A stretch of 64,000 nucleotides of DNA, from the NCBI RefSeq assembly GCF_000282595.1, contig NZ_AKIZ01000016.1, positions 372,001 through 436,000 of the forward strand, written 5' to 3'. A model generated the notes under the pieces. That model had not been told where the DNA came from and did no database searches. It saw nothing but the letters and a program-made list of their open reading frames with translations. The stretch is from Phyllobacterium sp. YR531 (GTDB taxonomy: Bacteria > Pseudomonadota > Alphaproteobacteria > Rhizobiales > Rhizobiaceae). This document shows, piece after piece, positions 1 to 8,473 of the stretch. Within the stretch, counting starts at the first letter, position 1, and every line of letters starts with the position of its first letter. Both the position numbers and the translations under genes were made by a program.

Positions 1-1214
1 ATAGCATCTGCTCTCTTGTCTTCAGGATTGCGCTCTTTTAGAGCTCGAGCGACTGCCAGAGGCAATGCGGATCCGCTCCCCTGCTCAACTACGGAGCGGA
101 AAGCTGTCTCGTAACCTCGGGGTCGCCCGTCTCGGCTATCATAGCCAAATTGCTCATCCGTCGGGATGCTATCCGCAACAATGCCCGCCAAGCGGTCGAT
201 ATTCCTGTACTTTTCGGCCGGATTGCCAACGCGTGTAGCAACCGCGCCTAGATCATCAAGCACACTGGTATAGGTAATGGGATTAACAAAATCCCGATCT
301 TTCCGACTTTCGTTTTTTGTTTCCGGGGCAGTTGCCATCGAAGTTAAAGGTATGGACCGATCGGAGGCTGGCGTTTTCAGAAGCTCGCTGTGCAGTGCCG
401 CTCCGATTTTCTCTAGCGTGCCATACGACTTTTCCAAAATGTTGCTGGCAGTATCAGGCGATGAGTTTTCAATGATTTCGCGAAGACGTGCCGCAGCTGC
501 TGGGGCGCCCTCGCTCGCGAATACCGCATCGATCTCCCTGACGGGAGACTCAACGAGGCGTTCAGTCTGGGCAGCTTCAATTGCAGCACTGTAGGCAGCG
601 TCTTGTGGTCCGTAATGAACCAGCATGGAAACGCGCTGCCTGATATCGCTTTCAACAACAAGCGGCGCCCGTCCAGCTACCGGAATTGTATTCAACTGGT
701 CGCGTGCTACCGCAGTAACAGATTGCCAGGACCTCTGACCGGATTGCGCAGCTGCTGCCGCAGTTACTACAGGTGTTACAAATTCTTTCGTTCGGCCTTC
801 GGCTTTCCATTGGTTTACGGCAAGAGCACGGCCACTCGTCGCCGCTTGAGTCACTGAAGGATTATCAGGGAATCGCTGCCTGATTTCCCCAACCGTCTTA
901 TCGAGCGTTTCACTTGGAACAGCAAAACTATCTCCCACGAAAAGGAGTTCATTTGCAATCGACACTTTGAATTCCTGTTGCACATCGTCACGCAACGCCC
1001 GGGCCGGAGCGCTCGAATACAGGGGCATCGCGTTTAAAGCCGCCTGTTGTTCCCTTTGAAACTTCTTTCGTGTTTCGTCATTGATATCGGGTCGTCGCGC
1101 AACCGCCTTTTTTAGTTGATTTTCAAATTTCATCGCTCGCGGAGATGAGGTTAGGTTATCTCGGGCGGGAGGAGCGAAAAAAACATTTCCGTTACCGTCA
1201 TCGATCTTTGGCAT
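1..1214 (-). CDS. Large hypothetical protein, 3' end beyond window
   Basis: An open frame runs without a stop from an ATG at 1214 (AGGAG just upstream) to the left edge, giving at least 404 residues. It begins MPKIDDGNGNVFFAPP, is rich in Ala, Glu and Arg, looks mostly helical, and has no signal peptide or membrane segment. I do not recognise the family. The alternating helical and acidic segments recall non-toxic N-terminal parts of large secreted or polymorphic-toxin-like proteins, but that is only an impression. It diverges from an Imm53-like gene at 1370, which is the sole contextual hint. Coding is certain; function is unknown. Confidence 0.75.
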   Translation of the reverse strand, partial: MPKIDDGNGNVFFAPPARDNLTSSPRAMKFENQLKKAVARRPDINDETRKKFQREQQAALNAMPLYSSAPARALRDDVQQEFKVSIANELLFVGDSFAVPSETLDKTVGEIRQRFPDNPSVTQAATSGRALAVNQWKAEGRTKEFVTPVVTAAAAAQSGQRSWQSVTAVARDQLNTIPVAGRAPLVVESDIRQRVSMLVHYGPQDAAYSAAIEAAQTERLVESPVREIDAVFASEGAPAAAARLREIIENSSPDTASNILEKSYGTLEKIGAALHSELLKTPASDRSIPLTSMATAPETKNESRKDRDFVNPITYTSVLDDLGAVATRVGNPAEKYRNIDRLAGIVADSIPTDEQFGYDSRDGRPRGYETAFRSVVEQGSGSALPLAVARALKERNPEDKRADA

Positions 1215-1369
1215 TCCCGACTCCTGTTAGTTGAGCATACGAGGCCGTAAAAGATGTGCTGCTGAAGTCCTAATTCGAAGGACAATCGTTTTACTTTTGA
1301 CGTCCTTGCGCATTTTTTAGCAGGATTGGTGAGAGAATTTGTCTTATTGCCACCCCTTTTGCGGAGAGA

Positions 1370-1798
1370 ATGGCTGATAGTTCAGCCAAAAAGCCCTTTC
1401 CGGGCCGATTCAGCCCCACCAAAACCATTGGCGGAAGAAGAACCCCGCCTTTTGTAATGATACAGCCATGGTTCTGTCAGTTAGATTTCAAGAAAAACAT
1501 ATGCTGGCGACGACGTCTGGGATCCGGGTACAAAAACCGTTGCGACAGTAAATGGGAACACCCTCAGGGCACAGCGCGCGACAATCCTGGCTGGCAGTTG
1601 AGAATAGACCTTCGGTCTACAGATTTAGTTGATGAATATCACCGATTTGAACCCAAGAAAGTTGAGTATGAGCATGAACTGAACTGGTACATAATCTATA
1701 TTGAGAACGATTTCTTCACAGCGGCCGGAGGACCGGAAACCCTTTTGGAAATCATCCGCGAGTTCCTAGATTTTGCTGAGCCAGATACGAATGACTGA
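1370..1798 (+). CDS. Imm53-like immunity protein, N-terminus degenerate
   Basis: The C-terminal two thirds resemble immunity protein 53 of polymorphic toxin systems: a CDSKWEH segment, then DNPGWQLRIDL, a central W, and an AGGPETLLEIIREFL stretch near the end. Immunity proteins of this class bind and block a cognate toxin in the cytoplasm. The first about 60 residues (basic, Gly/Pro-rich) do not look like the family, and the spacing between WEH and NPGW is about three residues short, so the gene may be decayed or rearranged at its 5' end. GGAGAG precedes the ATG. The stop overlaps the start of the next gene. Confidence 0.5.
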   Translation: MADSSAKKPFPGRFSPTKTIGGRRTPPFVMIQPWFCQLDFKKNICWRRRLGSGYKNRCDSKWEHPQGTARDNPGWQLRIDLRSTDLVDEYHRFEPKKVEYEHELNWYIIYIENDFFTAAGGPETLLEIIREFLDFAEPDTND

Positions 1799-1958
1799 CG
1801 CCCGAAAGCCCGAGAGCCCATCCCAAACAGGGAAACCGCACAAAATCGTGGAGCATTGGTGCGATCATCCCGGATGTAAAAAATGGGGTAGCCATGGGTT
1901 TCATACTCGCTACGGCACCTCTTGGTATTGCTACGAGCATAAGGGTGATGGGTTCTGA
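1791..1958 (+). CDS. Small zinc-knuckle-like protein (copy 1)
   Basis: A 55-residue protein with CDHPGCKKWGSHGFH and WYCYEH: Cys, His, Cys, His, His, Cys and His in knuckle-like spacing, probably binding one zinc. ATG 1791 was chosen because it gives MTDARKPESPS, which aligns with MSDEPKPETPS of the paralogue at 13276. It overlaps the Imm53-like stop by 8 bases and so may be translationally coupled. Function unknown. Confidence 0.65.
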   Translation: MTDARKPESPSQTGKPHKIVEHWCDHPGCKKWGSHGFHTRYGTSWYCYEHKGDGF

Positions 1959-1999
1959 TTTTAGGGAACCGATTCGCAACAATAGTCGTTCACCGACTT

Positions 2000-2314
2000 A
2001 TGGAAGATTTACCGTTCAAAGAAGTTACCGTGATGACCCGCCAGTTGGGCAAGATGAAGGTCATTACCTCCGTCATGCAGGCAGCGGAGTTCATCGTGAA
2101 TGAATGGCCGGGAACGGATAGCGAAAAACTCGACGTCGCCAAGCACGCCCTCGTCAAATGCTACGATGGTGAGATGTCACCCGGCGTTGCCCGTATGGCG
2201 TTCGTAGAGGCTGCCAGGGAAGCTGATATCTACGTGGAGGCGGCTGGCCGTCCAGTAACAACCGGCAAGCTGGAGAAGTGGCGCAAGGAGAAGGTTAGCC
2301 GCAGAGTAATTTAA
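2000..2314 (+). CDS. DUF982 family protein (copy A)
   Basis: A 104-residue DUF982 protein. The family pattern is visible: FKEVTV start, VITSVMQAAEFIVNEWPG in the middle, then AKHALVKCYDG and ARMAFVEAAREADI. DUF982 proteins are small, often multicopy proteins of Rhizobiales with no established function. The C-terminal LEKWRKEK tail recurs in two broken remnants at 4479 and 15958. ATG 2000 keeps the full family N-terminus. Confidence 0.75.
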   Translation: MEDLPFKEVTVMTRQLGKMKVITSVMQAAEFIVNEWPGTDSEKLDVAKHALVKCYDGEMSPGVARMAFVEAAREADIYVEAAGRPVTTGKLEKWRKEKVSRRVI

Positions 2315-2398
2315 TGATCGAGCTCTTGACCTTGGAATATCTCCTCTCATGCTTTAGACCAGCAAATATACCCAAGCACGCATCATAGGACTATCATT

Positions 2399-3856
2399 TT
2401 GAACAATAAGGAAGACGCTCGGATCGAAAGCGAAATCCACAAGGTAGCTGCTTCCTCAGATCCCTTTGCTGCCGCTGTTAGAGCGACCCGTATGCCCATG
2501 TTGATTACGGATCCCAGTCAACATGATAATCCCATTGTTTTTGCAAACGATGCCTTCAGCCGTCTTACAGGATATTCACGTGAAGAAATCATCGGGAGAA
2601 ACTGTAGGTTTCTCCAGGGAACCGGTACGAACGACGAAGATGTAACGCGAATTCGAGATGCCGTTGCAAGGCGCGAGCCAATTGAAATTGACCTGCTCAA
2701 CTACCGCAAGGACGGAAGCTCTTTTTGGAACCGGGTGCTGATATCACCAGTATTCGACGATACCGGCGAACTCAAATATTTCTTTGCCTCTCAGTTCGAT
2801 GTTTCACCAGATAGACATCGATTGGCAGAGCTACAAAAATCCCAAGAGAGCCTCGAGATTGATATTGAAAAGCGCATGATCGATCTCTCATATTCAGAGA
2901 GCCGCCTTCGCTTCATTCTAAAGGCTGCCCAGATGGGCACATGGACGCTCGATGTTAAATCTGGAAGATTGGTTGCATCTGAACAGTGCAAGATAAATTT
3001 TGGACGTGAACCATCCGAATCTTTAACTTATGAAGATATTCAAAACGCGATTTTTCCAGAAGACTTGGACCATTGGAGGTCAGTAGTAGCCAAGGCAATT
3101 GAAACCAATGAAGATTTCCAGCTTGAGTATCGGATATCTACTCCAAAGGGCGAACGGCGCTGGATTGAAGTAAGAGGCCAGATAAACGCAGATTCATTGG
3201 ATTCCGCCATCACTATGGTCGGCATAACGCAAGATATCACGCCAAGAAAAGAGGCCGAAGAGCACCGAAAGGTGCTGACACGTGAACTGCTACACAGAGT
3301 AAAGAACTCACTTGCCACGGTACAATCAATTTTCACTCAATCGCTACGCTCCGCAGGTTCGCTCGATGAGGCAGCTAAAGCCGTGTCAGGACGCATAGGG
3401 GCTATGGCGGTAGCTCACGACATACTTGCCCGCGATGATTGGTCTCGTGCTCCCATAAAAGACATTATCGAAGAAGCTTTGAAGCCCTTCTTAGGTTTTG
3501 ATATCAGAATTGCAGGGCCAAGAATTGTTTTTGAAGAAAAAGCAGTATCTGCATTAACTCTTGGATTGTACGAACTCGCGACCAATTCCGTTAAATACGG
3601 CGCCTTGAGTAGAGAAAATGGATCGGTGACTATTAACTGGGAGATTATCCAGTTGGAGGAGCCGACGCTGAAATTTCATTGGAGTGAAATGGGCGGGCCA
3701 GAAGTGAAAGAACCAAATCGACACGGATTTGGTTCGAAAATAATCGAGCGCTTAATTCCGGCGGACCTCAATGGGACTGGAAAATTGAATTACAAACCCG
3801 GTGGCTTATTATATGAGCTTCTGGTTCCTATAAGCTCAGAACAAATTAACCGTTGA
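2399..3856 (+). CDS. Blue-light LOV histidine kinase (HWE family)
   Basis: A cytoplasmic 485-residue sensor kinase. An N-terminal LOV/PAS domain (about 22-140) carries GRNCRFLQG with photoactive Cys69, the residue that forms the flavin adduct. A second PAS domain follows (about 165-285), then an HWE-type kinase with [14 protein letters not shown] (phospho-acceptor His299), a degenerate N box around [14 protein letters not shown], and a [10 protein letters not shown] glycine box. Its architecture and length match Brucella LOV-HK, which responds to light and feeds the general stress pathway. The start is TTG at 2399; ATG alternatives lie well inside. No response regulator is adjacent. Confidence 0.92.
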   Translation: MNNKEDARIESEIHKVAASSDPFAAAVRATRMPMLITDPSQHDNPIVFANDAFSRLTGYSREEIIGRNCRFLQGTGTNDEDVTRIRDAVARREPIEIDLLNYRKDGSSFWNRVLISPVFDDTGELKYFFASQFDVSPDRHRLAELQKSQESLEIDIEKRMIDLSYSESRLRFILKAAQMGTWTLDVKSGRLVASEQCKINFGREPSESLTYEDIQNAIFPEDLDHWRSVVAKAIETNEDFQLEYRISTPKGERRWIEVRGQINADSLDSAITMVGITQDITPRKEAEEHRKVLTRELLHRVKNSLATVQSIFTQSLRSAGSLDEAAKAVSGRIGAMAVAHDILARDDWSRAPIKDIIEEALKPFLGFDIRIAGPRIVFEEKAVSALTLGLYELATNSVKYGALSRENGSVTINWEIIQLEEPTLKFHWSEMGGPEVKEPNRHGFGSKIIERLIPADLNGTGKLNYKPGGLLYELLVPISSEQINR

Positions 3857-3874
3857 AAATAAGTTGAAGGAATA

Positions 3875-3902
3875 GCCGCTCCATTCCGAAGGACAGAGCG
3901 GC
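3875..3902. repeat. Palindromic dispersed element, copy 1
   Basis: GCCGCTC and GAGCGGC pair over a 14-base loop that contains an inner TCC-GAA-GGA stem. The core CATTCCGAAGGACAGAGCGG recurs at 15430 and 17048. It sits between convergent genes and could serve as a bidirectional terminator, although no T-run follows. Confidence 0.55.
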
Positions 3903-3915
3903 GCTGAAGCCGAGG

Positions 3916-4377
3916 CTACATATTTGTCTCGCGGTTTTCACCCATGTCTGGACGTCCACCAGACGCAGCCGCAAATAGCATCTTAGCTGCGGCGATCACT
4001 GAGTTTGGACCATCCCAAAATTCGGCAGTATTGGGCACAACCGTAATCAATCGGATGTTCGGATCGTCCGGGCTATCCCACCATGCCTTTGCGAATGGTG
4101 AGAACAAATCCTTTATCTTCGAGCGATCGTCGGAAACGGTCGCGTCACCATCAATGAACAGATACTCATTTCCCGAATGGTTGGTGAAGGATAACTGAAC
4201 GCCTGGATCGGCTTCAATGTCGGCAACTTTCTCGCTGCCAGCGTCGGTCAGGAAGTAAATAGCCCCCTCTTCTCTACGTGGCATTGCCGACATGGGAACC
4301 TGTTTTTTCCCCGTAAGAAGGAAACAAGTTTTTACGCTCTCTGCGATATCCCAAGCTTTCTTTGGATCCGATGTCAT
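3916..4377 (-). CDS. Pyridoxamine 5'-phosphate oxidase-like (general stress) protein
   Basis: A 153-residue split-barrel flavin-binding-like protein of the general stress protein 26 type. Visible family features are MSAMPRREEGAIYFLTDAGSEK (FMN-binding strands), VQLSFTNHSGNEYLFIDG, and a C-terminal WDGPNS segment. Such proteins bind FMN or a deazaflavin; the substrate is usually unknown. AGGAGG sits 8 bases before ATG 4377. It is convergent with the LOV kinase. Ends ENRETNM. Confidence 0.8.
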   Translation of the reverse strand: MTSDPKKAWDIAESVKTCFLLTGKKQVPMSAMPRREEGAIYFLTDAGSEKVADIEADPGVQLSFTNHSGNEYLFIDGDATVSDDRSKIKDLFSPFAKAWWDSPDDPNIRLITVVPNTAEFWDGPNSVIAAAKMLFAAASGGRPDMGENRETNM

Positions 4378-4478
4378 AATGTCCTCCTAATGATCACCAG
4401 AAGACAACAATCATAACTTCAGAACGTTCCACCCGTGAGTATGAGGATCTCTTCGTCGAAATCTATCATGCAAGATAG

Positions 4479-4520
4479 TCTGGAAAAGTGGCGCAAGGGC
4501 AAGACGCGGCGCAGGGCTTA
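4479..4520 (+). pseudogene. DUF982 3'-end remnant
   Basis: The sequence reads S-L-E-K-W-R-K-G-K-T-R-R-R-A-stop, matching the LEKWRKEK tail of the DUF982 gene ending at 2314. The rest of the gene is absent upstream. It looks like a leftover of a deleted or recombined copy. Confidence 0.5.
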
Positions 4521-4617
4521 GCTTGCAACCCTTCAATAAAATGCAAACTGAACCAAAGTATCGCTACCGACGTACAGTCAGATTGGGAAATGGCACTCTT
4601 TGTAACGGTAACCATAT

Positions 4618-5166
4618 ATGGTCAGGAAAATCGAGCCGAACTCAGACGCTTTGACCCAAGCCACGGTGACAATCACGTGGGTAATAATATTGAACAAACC
4701 CTTTTACCCACTTTATGTTTGGTGGCTTGTGGGCGACGGGTATTCCACAGCAATCCTTGCTTTGTTGGCCGTGCCGTTCTTTTTTGCAATCATACTAACT
4801 GCAAAAAGCAATTCTTTCGCGGCCAGACTGGCTTTGCCGGTGATTGGCACCTTCGACACGATCTTTGAAACGGCGGTGTTTGGTAAAGGCTCTGGAACGC
4901 TCTTATTTTTTGCACCTTGCATTGCTTTGGCTGCTTTATCCTTCTGCCCGCACGAAAAACGCTATCAACAGATAACCGTATGCATAATATTTTTTCTTTT
5001 TGCTGTGGTCTGGTGGCTTGGTCCCACGCCAAGTTATCCTTGGACCGCCGATCAACTTAATACTCTTCTGAACATAAACGTACTGGCAGTTGCTGGTTTG
5101 ATGGCACTGATAGGTTTGCGCTATGCGGGCATCCATCGAGATGGTCAAAACCACATCCGTGAATAG
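4618..5166 (+). CDS. Integral membrane protein, unknown function
   Basis: A 182-residue protein with about five hydrophobic segments (roughly residues 18-38, 42-62, 70-82, 95-110, 118-138 and 155-170, two of them weak). No conserved catalytic motif is visible. The start at 4618 has no strong ribosome-binding site, so a slightly different start is possible. It lies between a DUF982 remnant and a terminator-like hairpin at 5264. Family not recognised. Confidence 0.65.
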   Translation: MVRKIEPNSDALTQATVTITWVIILNKPFYPLYVWWLVGDGYSTAILALLAVPFFFAIILTAKSNSFAARLALPVIGTFDTIFETAVFGKGSGTLLFFAPCIALAALSFCPHEKRYQQITVCIIFFLFAVVWWLGPTPSYPWTADQLNTLLNINVLAVAGLMALIGLRYAGIHRDGQNHIRE

Positions 5167-5263
5167 TAGTTTTGCCATCGCGGCACACTGAGCCGTATCT
5201 TCACAAAATATGGAAGCATCACCCTCTGTTGCATCGAATGGCTCGCTGACGCGTTACCTATTG

Positions 5264-5296
5264 AGGGCCGGGCAATTGTGCCACGGCCCTTTGTTT
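5264..5296 (+). terminator. Rho-independent terminator-like hairpin
   Basis: AGGGCCG (5264-5270) pairs with CGGCCCT (5284-5290) and is followed by TTGTTTG. It lies after the membrane protein gene and before the attachment-protein gene. Confidence 0.55.
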
Positions 5297-5342
5297 GCCC
5301 ATCGGCGCTAGCTGTCCGGGCATGACGCGGAGAACATCAAGT

Positions 5343-5792
5343 ATGCAGATTTCTAAAGGTGCAACGATCGCCGTTGCTGATGGTGAAAAATTTAATCTCT
5401 TCGAGAATGTCAGTGACGATGCTGACCCGAAGTTAAAAGCTCTGCCGGATGCTGACGTTGATACTGATAGCAACAATGCCAGTGGTGGTAGAAAAAGCAG
5501 TTCTGCAAATCCCGATCAAGGGCAAGCTGACGAGGATAATTTTGTTGGCGGCATCGCAGATATCCTTAACCAACGAGTGTTGAAGGGTAAAATAACGGGC
5601 CTCGTCGTGATTGCTGCTCCCAAGGCTCTTGGAGAGCTCCGCAAGCATTATCATAAGGAACTTGAAGCGATTTTGGTTGGCGAAATTGCCAAGGACCTGA
5701 CAGGCCATTCTATCCAAGGACATAGAAAAATCTATCGCAGCCGCTTGAAGGACTGCGACAGCCCAGACGCAGCTGCACGTCAAACAAGATAA
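5343..5792 (+). CDS. Host-attachment / baeRF-type protein
   Basis: A 149-residue protein of the family described as required for attachment to host cells. It starts MQISKGATIAVADGEKFNLF, has a low-complexity Asp/Ser-rich middle (about 30-75), and a C-terminal half with LVVIAAPKALGELRKHYHKEL and VGEIAKDLTGHSI, as in baeRF (release-factor-like) domains. ATG 5343 was chosen because the upstream extension (MPIGASCPGM...) is unlike the family. A strong hairpin follows. Confidence 0.8.
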   Translation: MQISKGATIAVADGEKFNLFENVSDDADPKLKALPDADVDTDSNNASGGRKSSSANPDQGQADEDNFVGGIADILNQRVLKGKITGLVVIAAPKALGELRKHYHKELEAILVGEIAKDLTGHSIQGHRKIYRSRLKDCDSPDAAARQTR

Positions 5793-5812
5793 ATCTATCT
5801 GTGAACTGTTAT

Positions 5813-5837
5813 AACGGGGGGAGTGTCTCCCCGTTCT
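5813..5837 (+). terminator. Terminator hairpin
   Basis: AACGGGG and CCCCGTT form a GC-rich stem around GGAGTGTCT and are followed by CTTAT. It lies 20 bases after the attachment-protein stop. Confidence 0.65.
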
Positions 5838-6007
5838 TATCAGCATCGTCATAGCGTCGCCGGCGTGACTTCTATGAAATCTATACAGATAAATCCTTGT
5901 AACATTCTTAATTACTAAAAATTTCAATCGATTTTAGATATTGATCATGGTTTTTTGCGGTGTTACTTGCCGCCCGCCAAGTAAAACGCGGGAACAGAGG
6001 AACGCCA

Positions 6008-6835
6008 ATGCGCATAATGGCAGATCAAGGCATCTTCAGAAACATGAAGGCGGCCCCAGATAAAAATTTTGAACATATTCTGGACGATACAACGAAGCTT
6101 AGACAAGTTGCGACTCGTATCCACATGGATGCACAACGCACTGAGCGGACAAGCATCTTCAATGTCTTCGATTATACGGATTACTCTGTACAGTCGGGCC
6201 AGGTTACCGACCTGAAGGGAAACGATCTGCTCAAGTTTGAACTCCGCACGATGGACGATACCTTTACCGTTCGCAACGCTACGACGAATGAGACCATTAT
6301 CGAGGTGGATGAAGACGGTGACTTCACCAAAGGTAAGGCCTGGAAACAGGAATATGAAATCGCAAAAGGCGTCGGAGACCTTCACCACTATAAAGATATT
6401 GGCGACAGGGAGTTGTATATTGAAGGCGTCAGGTTCGAGCTTTCGTCCAAGGGCGGGGGAGAGGAAATCAATCGTATCAAGATTCAGGCTGTCATACCGG
6501 ATGAGACGGGAAGTTGGCGCAGCCAGCAGAGCACTGTCGATATGATCGCCAGCAATGACGCAGACTTCGCTAAACTGGGCGGACAACTCAGTCAGAAAGA
6601 CTACCGAGCCGCATATCTCCACCATGATTATGATCCGGGAGAAAAACACTGGGCAAATGACGAGTTCTCAGACGACGGCAATGTCACTTATACGAAATAT
6701 GATGAGAGCGGAACGTCATCGGATGTAAATGTAGAACAATTGCCAAATGGCCAGTTTGGTTTGCGGAGCACACGTCTCAACATACTGCGAGAGAATGACC
6801 CGGATTATTACCGCAAGGAAGTGCTGCTGGACTAG
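6008..6835 (+). CDS. Hypothetical acidic protein
   Basis: A 275-residue acidic protein with no signal peptide and no membrane segment. GAGG lies 8 bases before ATG 6008, preferred over 5960. Regularly spaced Tyr/Asp motifs (FDYTDYSVQSG, HHDYDPGEKHW, YTKYDESG) suggest a beta-rich fold. No family was recognised. A hairpin at 6861 follows, so it seems monocistronic. Confidence 0.7.
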   Translation: MRIMADQGIFRNMKAAPDKNFEHILDDTTKLRQVATRIHMDAQRTERTSIFNVFDYTDYSVQSGQVTDLKGNDLLKFELRTMDDTFTVRNATTNETIIEVDEDGDFTKGKAWKQEYEIAKGVGDLHHYKDIGDRELYIEGVRFELSSKGGGEEINRIKIQAVIPDETGSWRSQQSTVDMIASNDADFAKLGGQLSQKDYRAAYLHHDYDPGEKHWANDEFSDDGNVTYTKYDESGTSSDVNVEQLPNGQFGLRSTRLNILRENDPDYYRKEVLLD

Positions 6836-6860
6836 CGTTCCACGCTCGAATCTAACGCAA

Positions 6861-6890
6861 AGCCCCCGCATCCGGTTGGATACGAGGGCT
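6861..6890 (+). terminator. Hairpin, probable terminator
   Basis: AGCCCCCGCATCC and GGATACGAGGGCT form an imperfect 13-bp stem with a GGTT loop, 25 bases after the preceding stop. Similar CCCCGGCATCCG hairpins occur at 16012 and 19039. Confidence 0.5.
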
Positions 6891-6962
6891 GATGTAGCTA
6901 TTACGCGCTATAGACCAAAGTAAGGAAAACCAAGCTTCATAGTTTTCACGCAGGGAATTTCC

Positions 6963-6993
6963 TTGACCTTAAACCTGACTTAAAGGTTAGTAT
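6963..6993 (+). promoter_or_regulatory. MerR-type promoter/operator for the DJ-1 gene
   Basis: TTGACC (6963-6968) and TAGTAT (6988-6993) are separated by 19 bases, the long spacer typical of MerR-activated promoters. The spacer carries the dyad AACCT-N7-AGGTT. It drives the gene at 7031; the MerR gene at 7732 is the likely regulator. Confidence 0.6.
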
Positions 6994-7030
6994 CGCTCAA
7001 GATAAACGCGAAACGAATTGGCCCGAGCTC

Positions 7031-7714
7031 TTGACCAAGCGAATTCTCCACGTCGTCAGTAATGTTTCCCACTATACTGACCCACGCCAGCCGACCGGCT
7101 TATGGCTTTCGGAACTAACGCATGCCTACGACTCTTTTGCTGAACGCGGCTTCACGCAGCGCATCGTCAGCCCAAGAGGCGGACATTCTCCGCTTGAACC
7201 ACGCGCGCTCAAATGGCCGTTGCTGGACGCATCGGCTAGGGCTTGGCTGAATGATCCCGAACGTATTGCCCTCTTGTCTACCACAGCGTCACCCGATCAG
7301 ATCGATCCAGCGGAATTCGACGCGATTTACTTCACCGGCGGCCATGCGGTCATGTGGGACTTTCCTGACAGCGTTGAATTGCAGGCTATCACGCGCTCCA
7401 TATGGGAGCGCGGTGGAATTGTCTCAGCCGTATGCCATGGCTATTGTGGCCTATTAAATACCAAGCTGTCAGATGGGAACTTGCTGGTCGCCGGGAAAAG
7501 GCTGACCGGGTTTTCTTGGACAGAGGAAGTATTGGCTGGAGTAGCTAAAAAGATGCCCTACAATGCCGAGGCTGATATGAAGCGTCGTGGCGCTCGCTAC
7601 GAGAAGGCCCTGCTCCCGTTCGTCTCCTATACAGTTTCCGACGGTCGTTTGGTGACTGGCCAGAACCCGTGGTCGGCGAAGGCAACGGCGGAGATGGTAG
7701 CGGCGCTCCTATAG
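7031..7714 (+). CDS. DJ-1/PfpI family protein (type 1 glutamine amidotransferase-like)
   Basis: A 227-residue cytoplasmic protein of the Hsp31-like DJ-1/PfpI superfamily. The nucleophile elbow is GGIVSAVCHGYCGLL (Cys in AVCHG), and the family signature DAIYFTGGHAVMWDFPD precedes it. Relatives act as glyoxalase III, deglycase or chaperone-like enzymes against reactive carbonyls, but which applies here is unknown. The start is TTG at 7031 after GAGC. It has its own MerR-type promoter and ends 18 bases from the convergent MerR gene, suggesting common control. Confidence 0.85.
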   Translation: MTKRILHVVSNVSHYTDPRQPTGLWLSELTHAYDSFAERGFTQRIVSPRGGHSPLEPRALKWPLLDASARAWLNDPERIALLSTTASPDQIDPAEFDAIYFTGGHAVMWDFPDSVELQAITRSIWERGGIVSAVCHGYCGLLNTKLSDGNLLVAGKRLTGFSWTEEVLAGVAKKMPYNAEADMKRRGARYEKALLPFVSYTVSDGRLVTGQNPWSAKATAEMVAALL

Positions 7715-7731
7715 TGGACTGGTTATTGAGC

Positions 7732-8226
7732 CTAATTTGCCGCCGACTTGCGCCTGTTTGCTCGTACCCGGCCAGCCTTTCCCAAAAGTTTGACGTCACC
7801 AGCGTCCATGTCCGGGAGGTCGGCGTTATCCAGCATTCGCGATAACACCCGACGTGCATTTTCCGCGCAGTCGATGTCGCCCGGCTTCGCCTCGATATCC
7901 TTTATCAGCGCGACAAGTTGCTTCCTGCTTTGTGCGAGCCGCGCCTCAAGCGCCGTGATGTCCGCCACCTTGCGCTGCAGCGTCTCAAGCAAGGTGTCAT
8001 GTTGCCAGTTTTCGAGATCAGTCGGCACGAGCACTCGAATTTCATCGAGACTAAATCCAGCCTTCTGTGCAGTGGCGATCAGTTCAATTAATACGAGCGC
8101 TTCAGGCGGATAGGTCCGATAGCCGTTCGGCCGCCGTTCTACCATCTTCAGTAGGCCAATGCTCTCGTAAAAGCGAATACGTGATGGGGTTAGATTGCTG
8201 CGCTTCGCGAGTTCACCGATGTTCAT
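7732..8226 (-). CDS. MerR family transcriptional regulator
   Basis: A 164-residue regulator. The N-terminal winged helix reads MNIGELAKRSNLTPSRIRFYESIGLL, then a PNGYRTYPPEAL wing and a long dimerisation helix (about 85-125). A single Cys in the DIDCAENARRVL segment may be a sensing or structural residue. ATG 8226 gives the canonical MerR start; the longer open frame upstream overlaps the promoter and is discounted. MerR-type promoters face away on both sides (6963 and 8253), so it probably controls the DJ-1 gene and the operon from 8474. Confidence 0.9.
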   Translation of the reverse strand: MNIGELAKRSNLTPSRIRFYESIGLLKMVERRPNGYRTYPPEALVLIELIATAQKAGFSLDEIRVLVPTDLENWQHDTLLETLQRKVADITALEARLAQSRKQLVALIKDIEAKPGDIDCAENARRVLSRMLDNADLPDMDAGDVKLLGKAGRVRANRRKSAAN

Positions 8227-8252
8227 GTTCGAAATCCGTAGAAAAATATCTC

Positions 8253-8283
8253 TTGACCCTAAAGTTAACTTGAATGTTAAGGA
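8253..8283 (+). promoter_or_regulatory. MerR-type promoter for the 8474-12934 operon
   Basis: TTGACC (8253-8258) and TAAGGA (8278-8283) have a 19-base spacer containing AAAGTTAACTT. The same -35 element and spacer length occur at 6963. It lies in the gap between the divergent merR gene and the decarboxylase-like gene. Confidence 0.6.
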
Positions 8284-8473
8284 CATGTCCAACATTAAAT
8301 TTGGAGACGTAAAATGCTCACACCCGACGCAAGACAGTTCCGGATATTCCCGCTCGATGCGCGCCTTTTCGCCCAGCGGTATCGCCACTGGCGGAAAGCG
8401 AATCCGCAATCTTTGAGCAAAACAGTAATCCCGAAAATCCGGTCGTGTCATGGAGAGAAGAAAGGGCATTGAA

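Noticed and set aside
4488-4868. A 126-residue frame overlapping the membrane protein
   Set aside because: Its end is a shadow of the 4618 gene and its start lies in a DUF982 remnant.
5963-6649. A 228-residue leftward open frame
   Set aside because: It is antisense to the 6008 gene, which has the better start signal and amino-acid composition.
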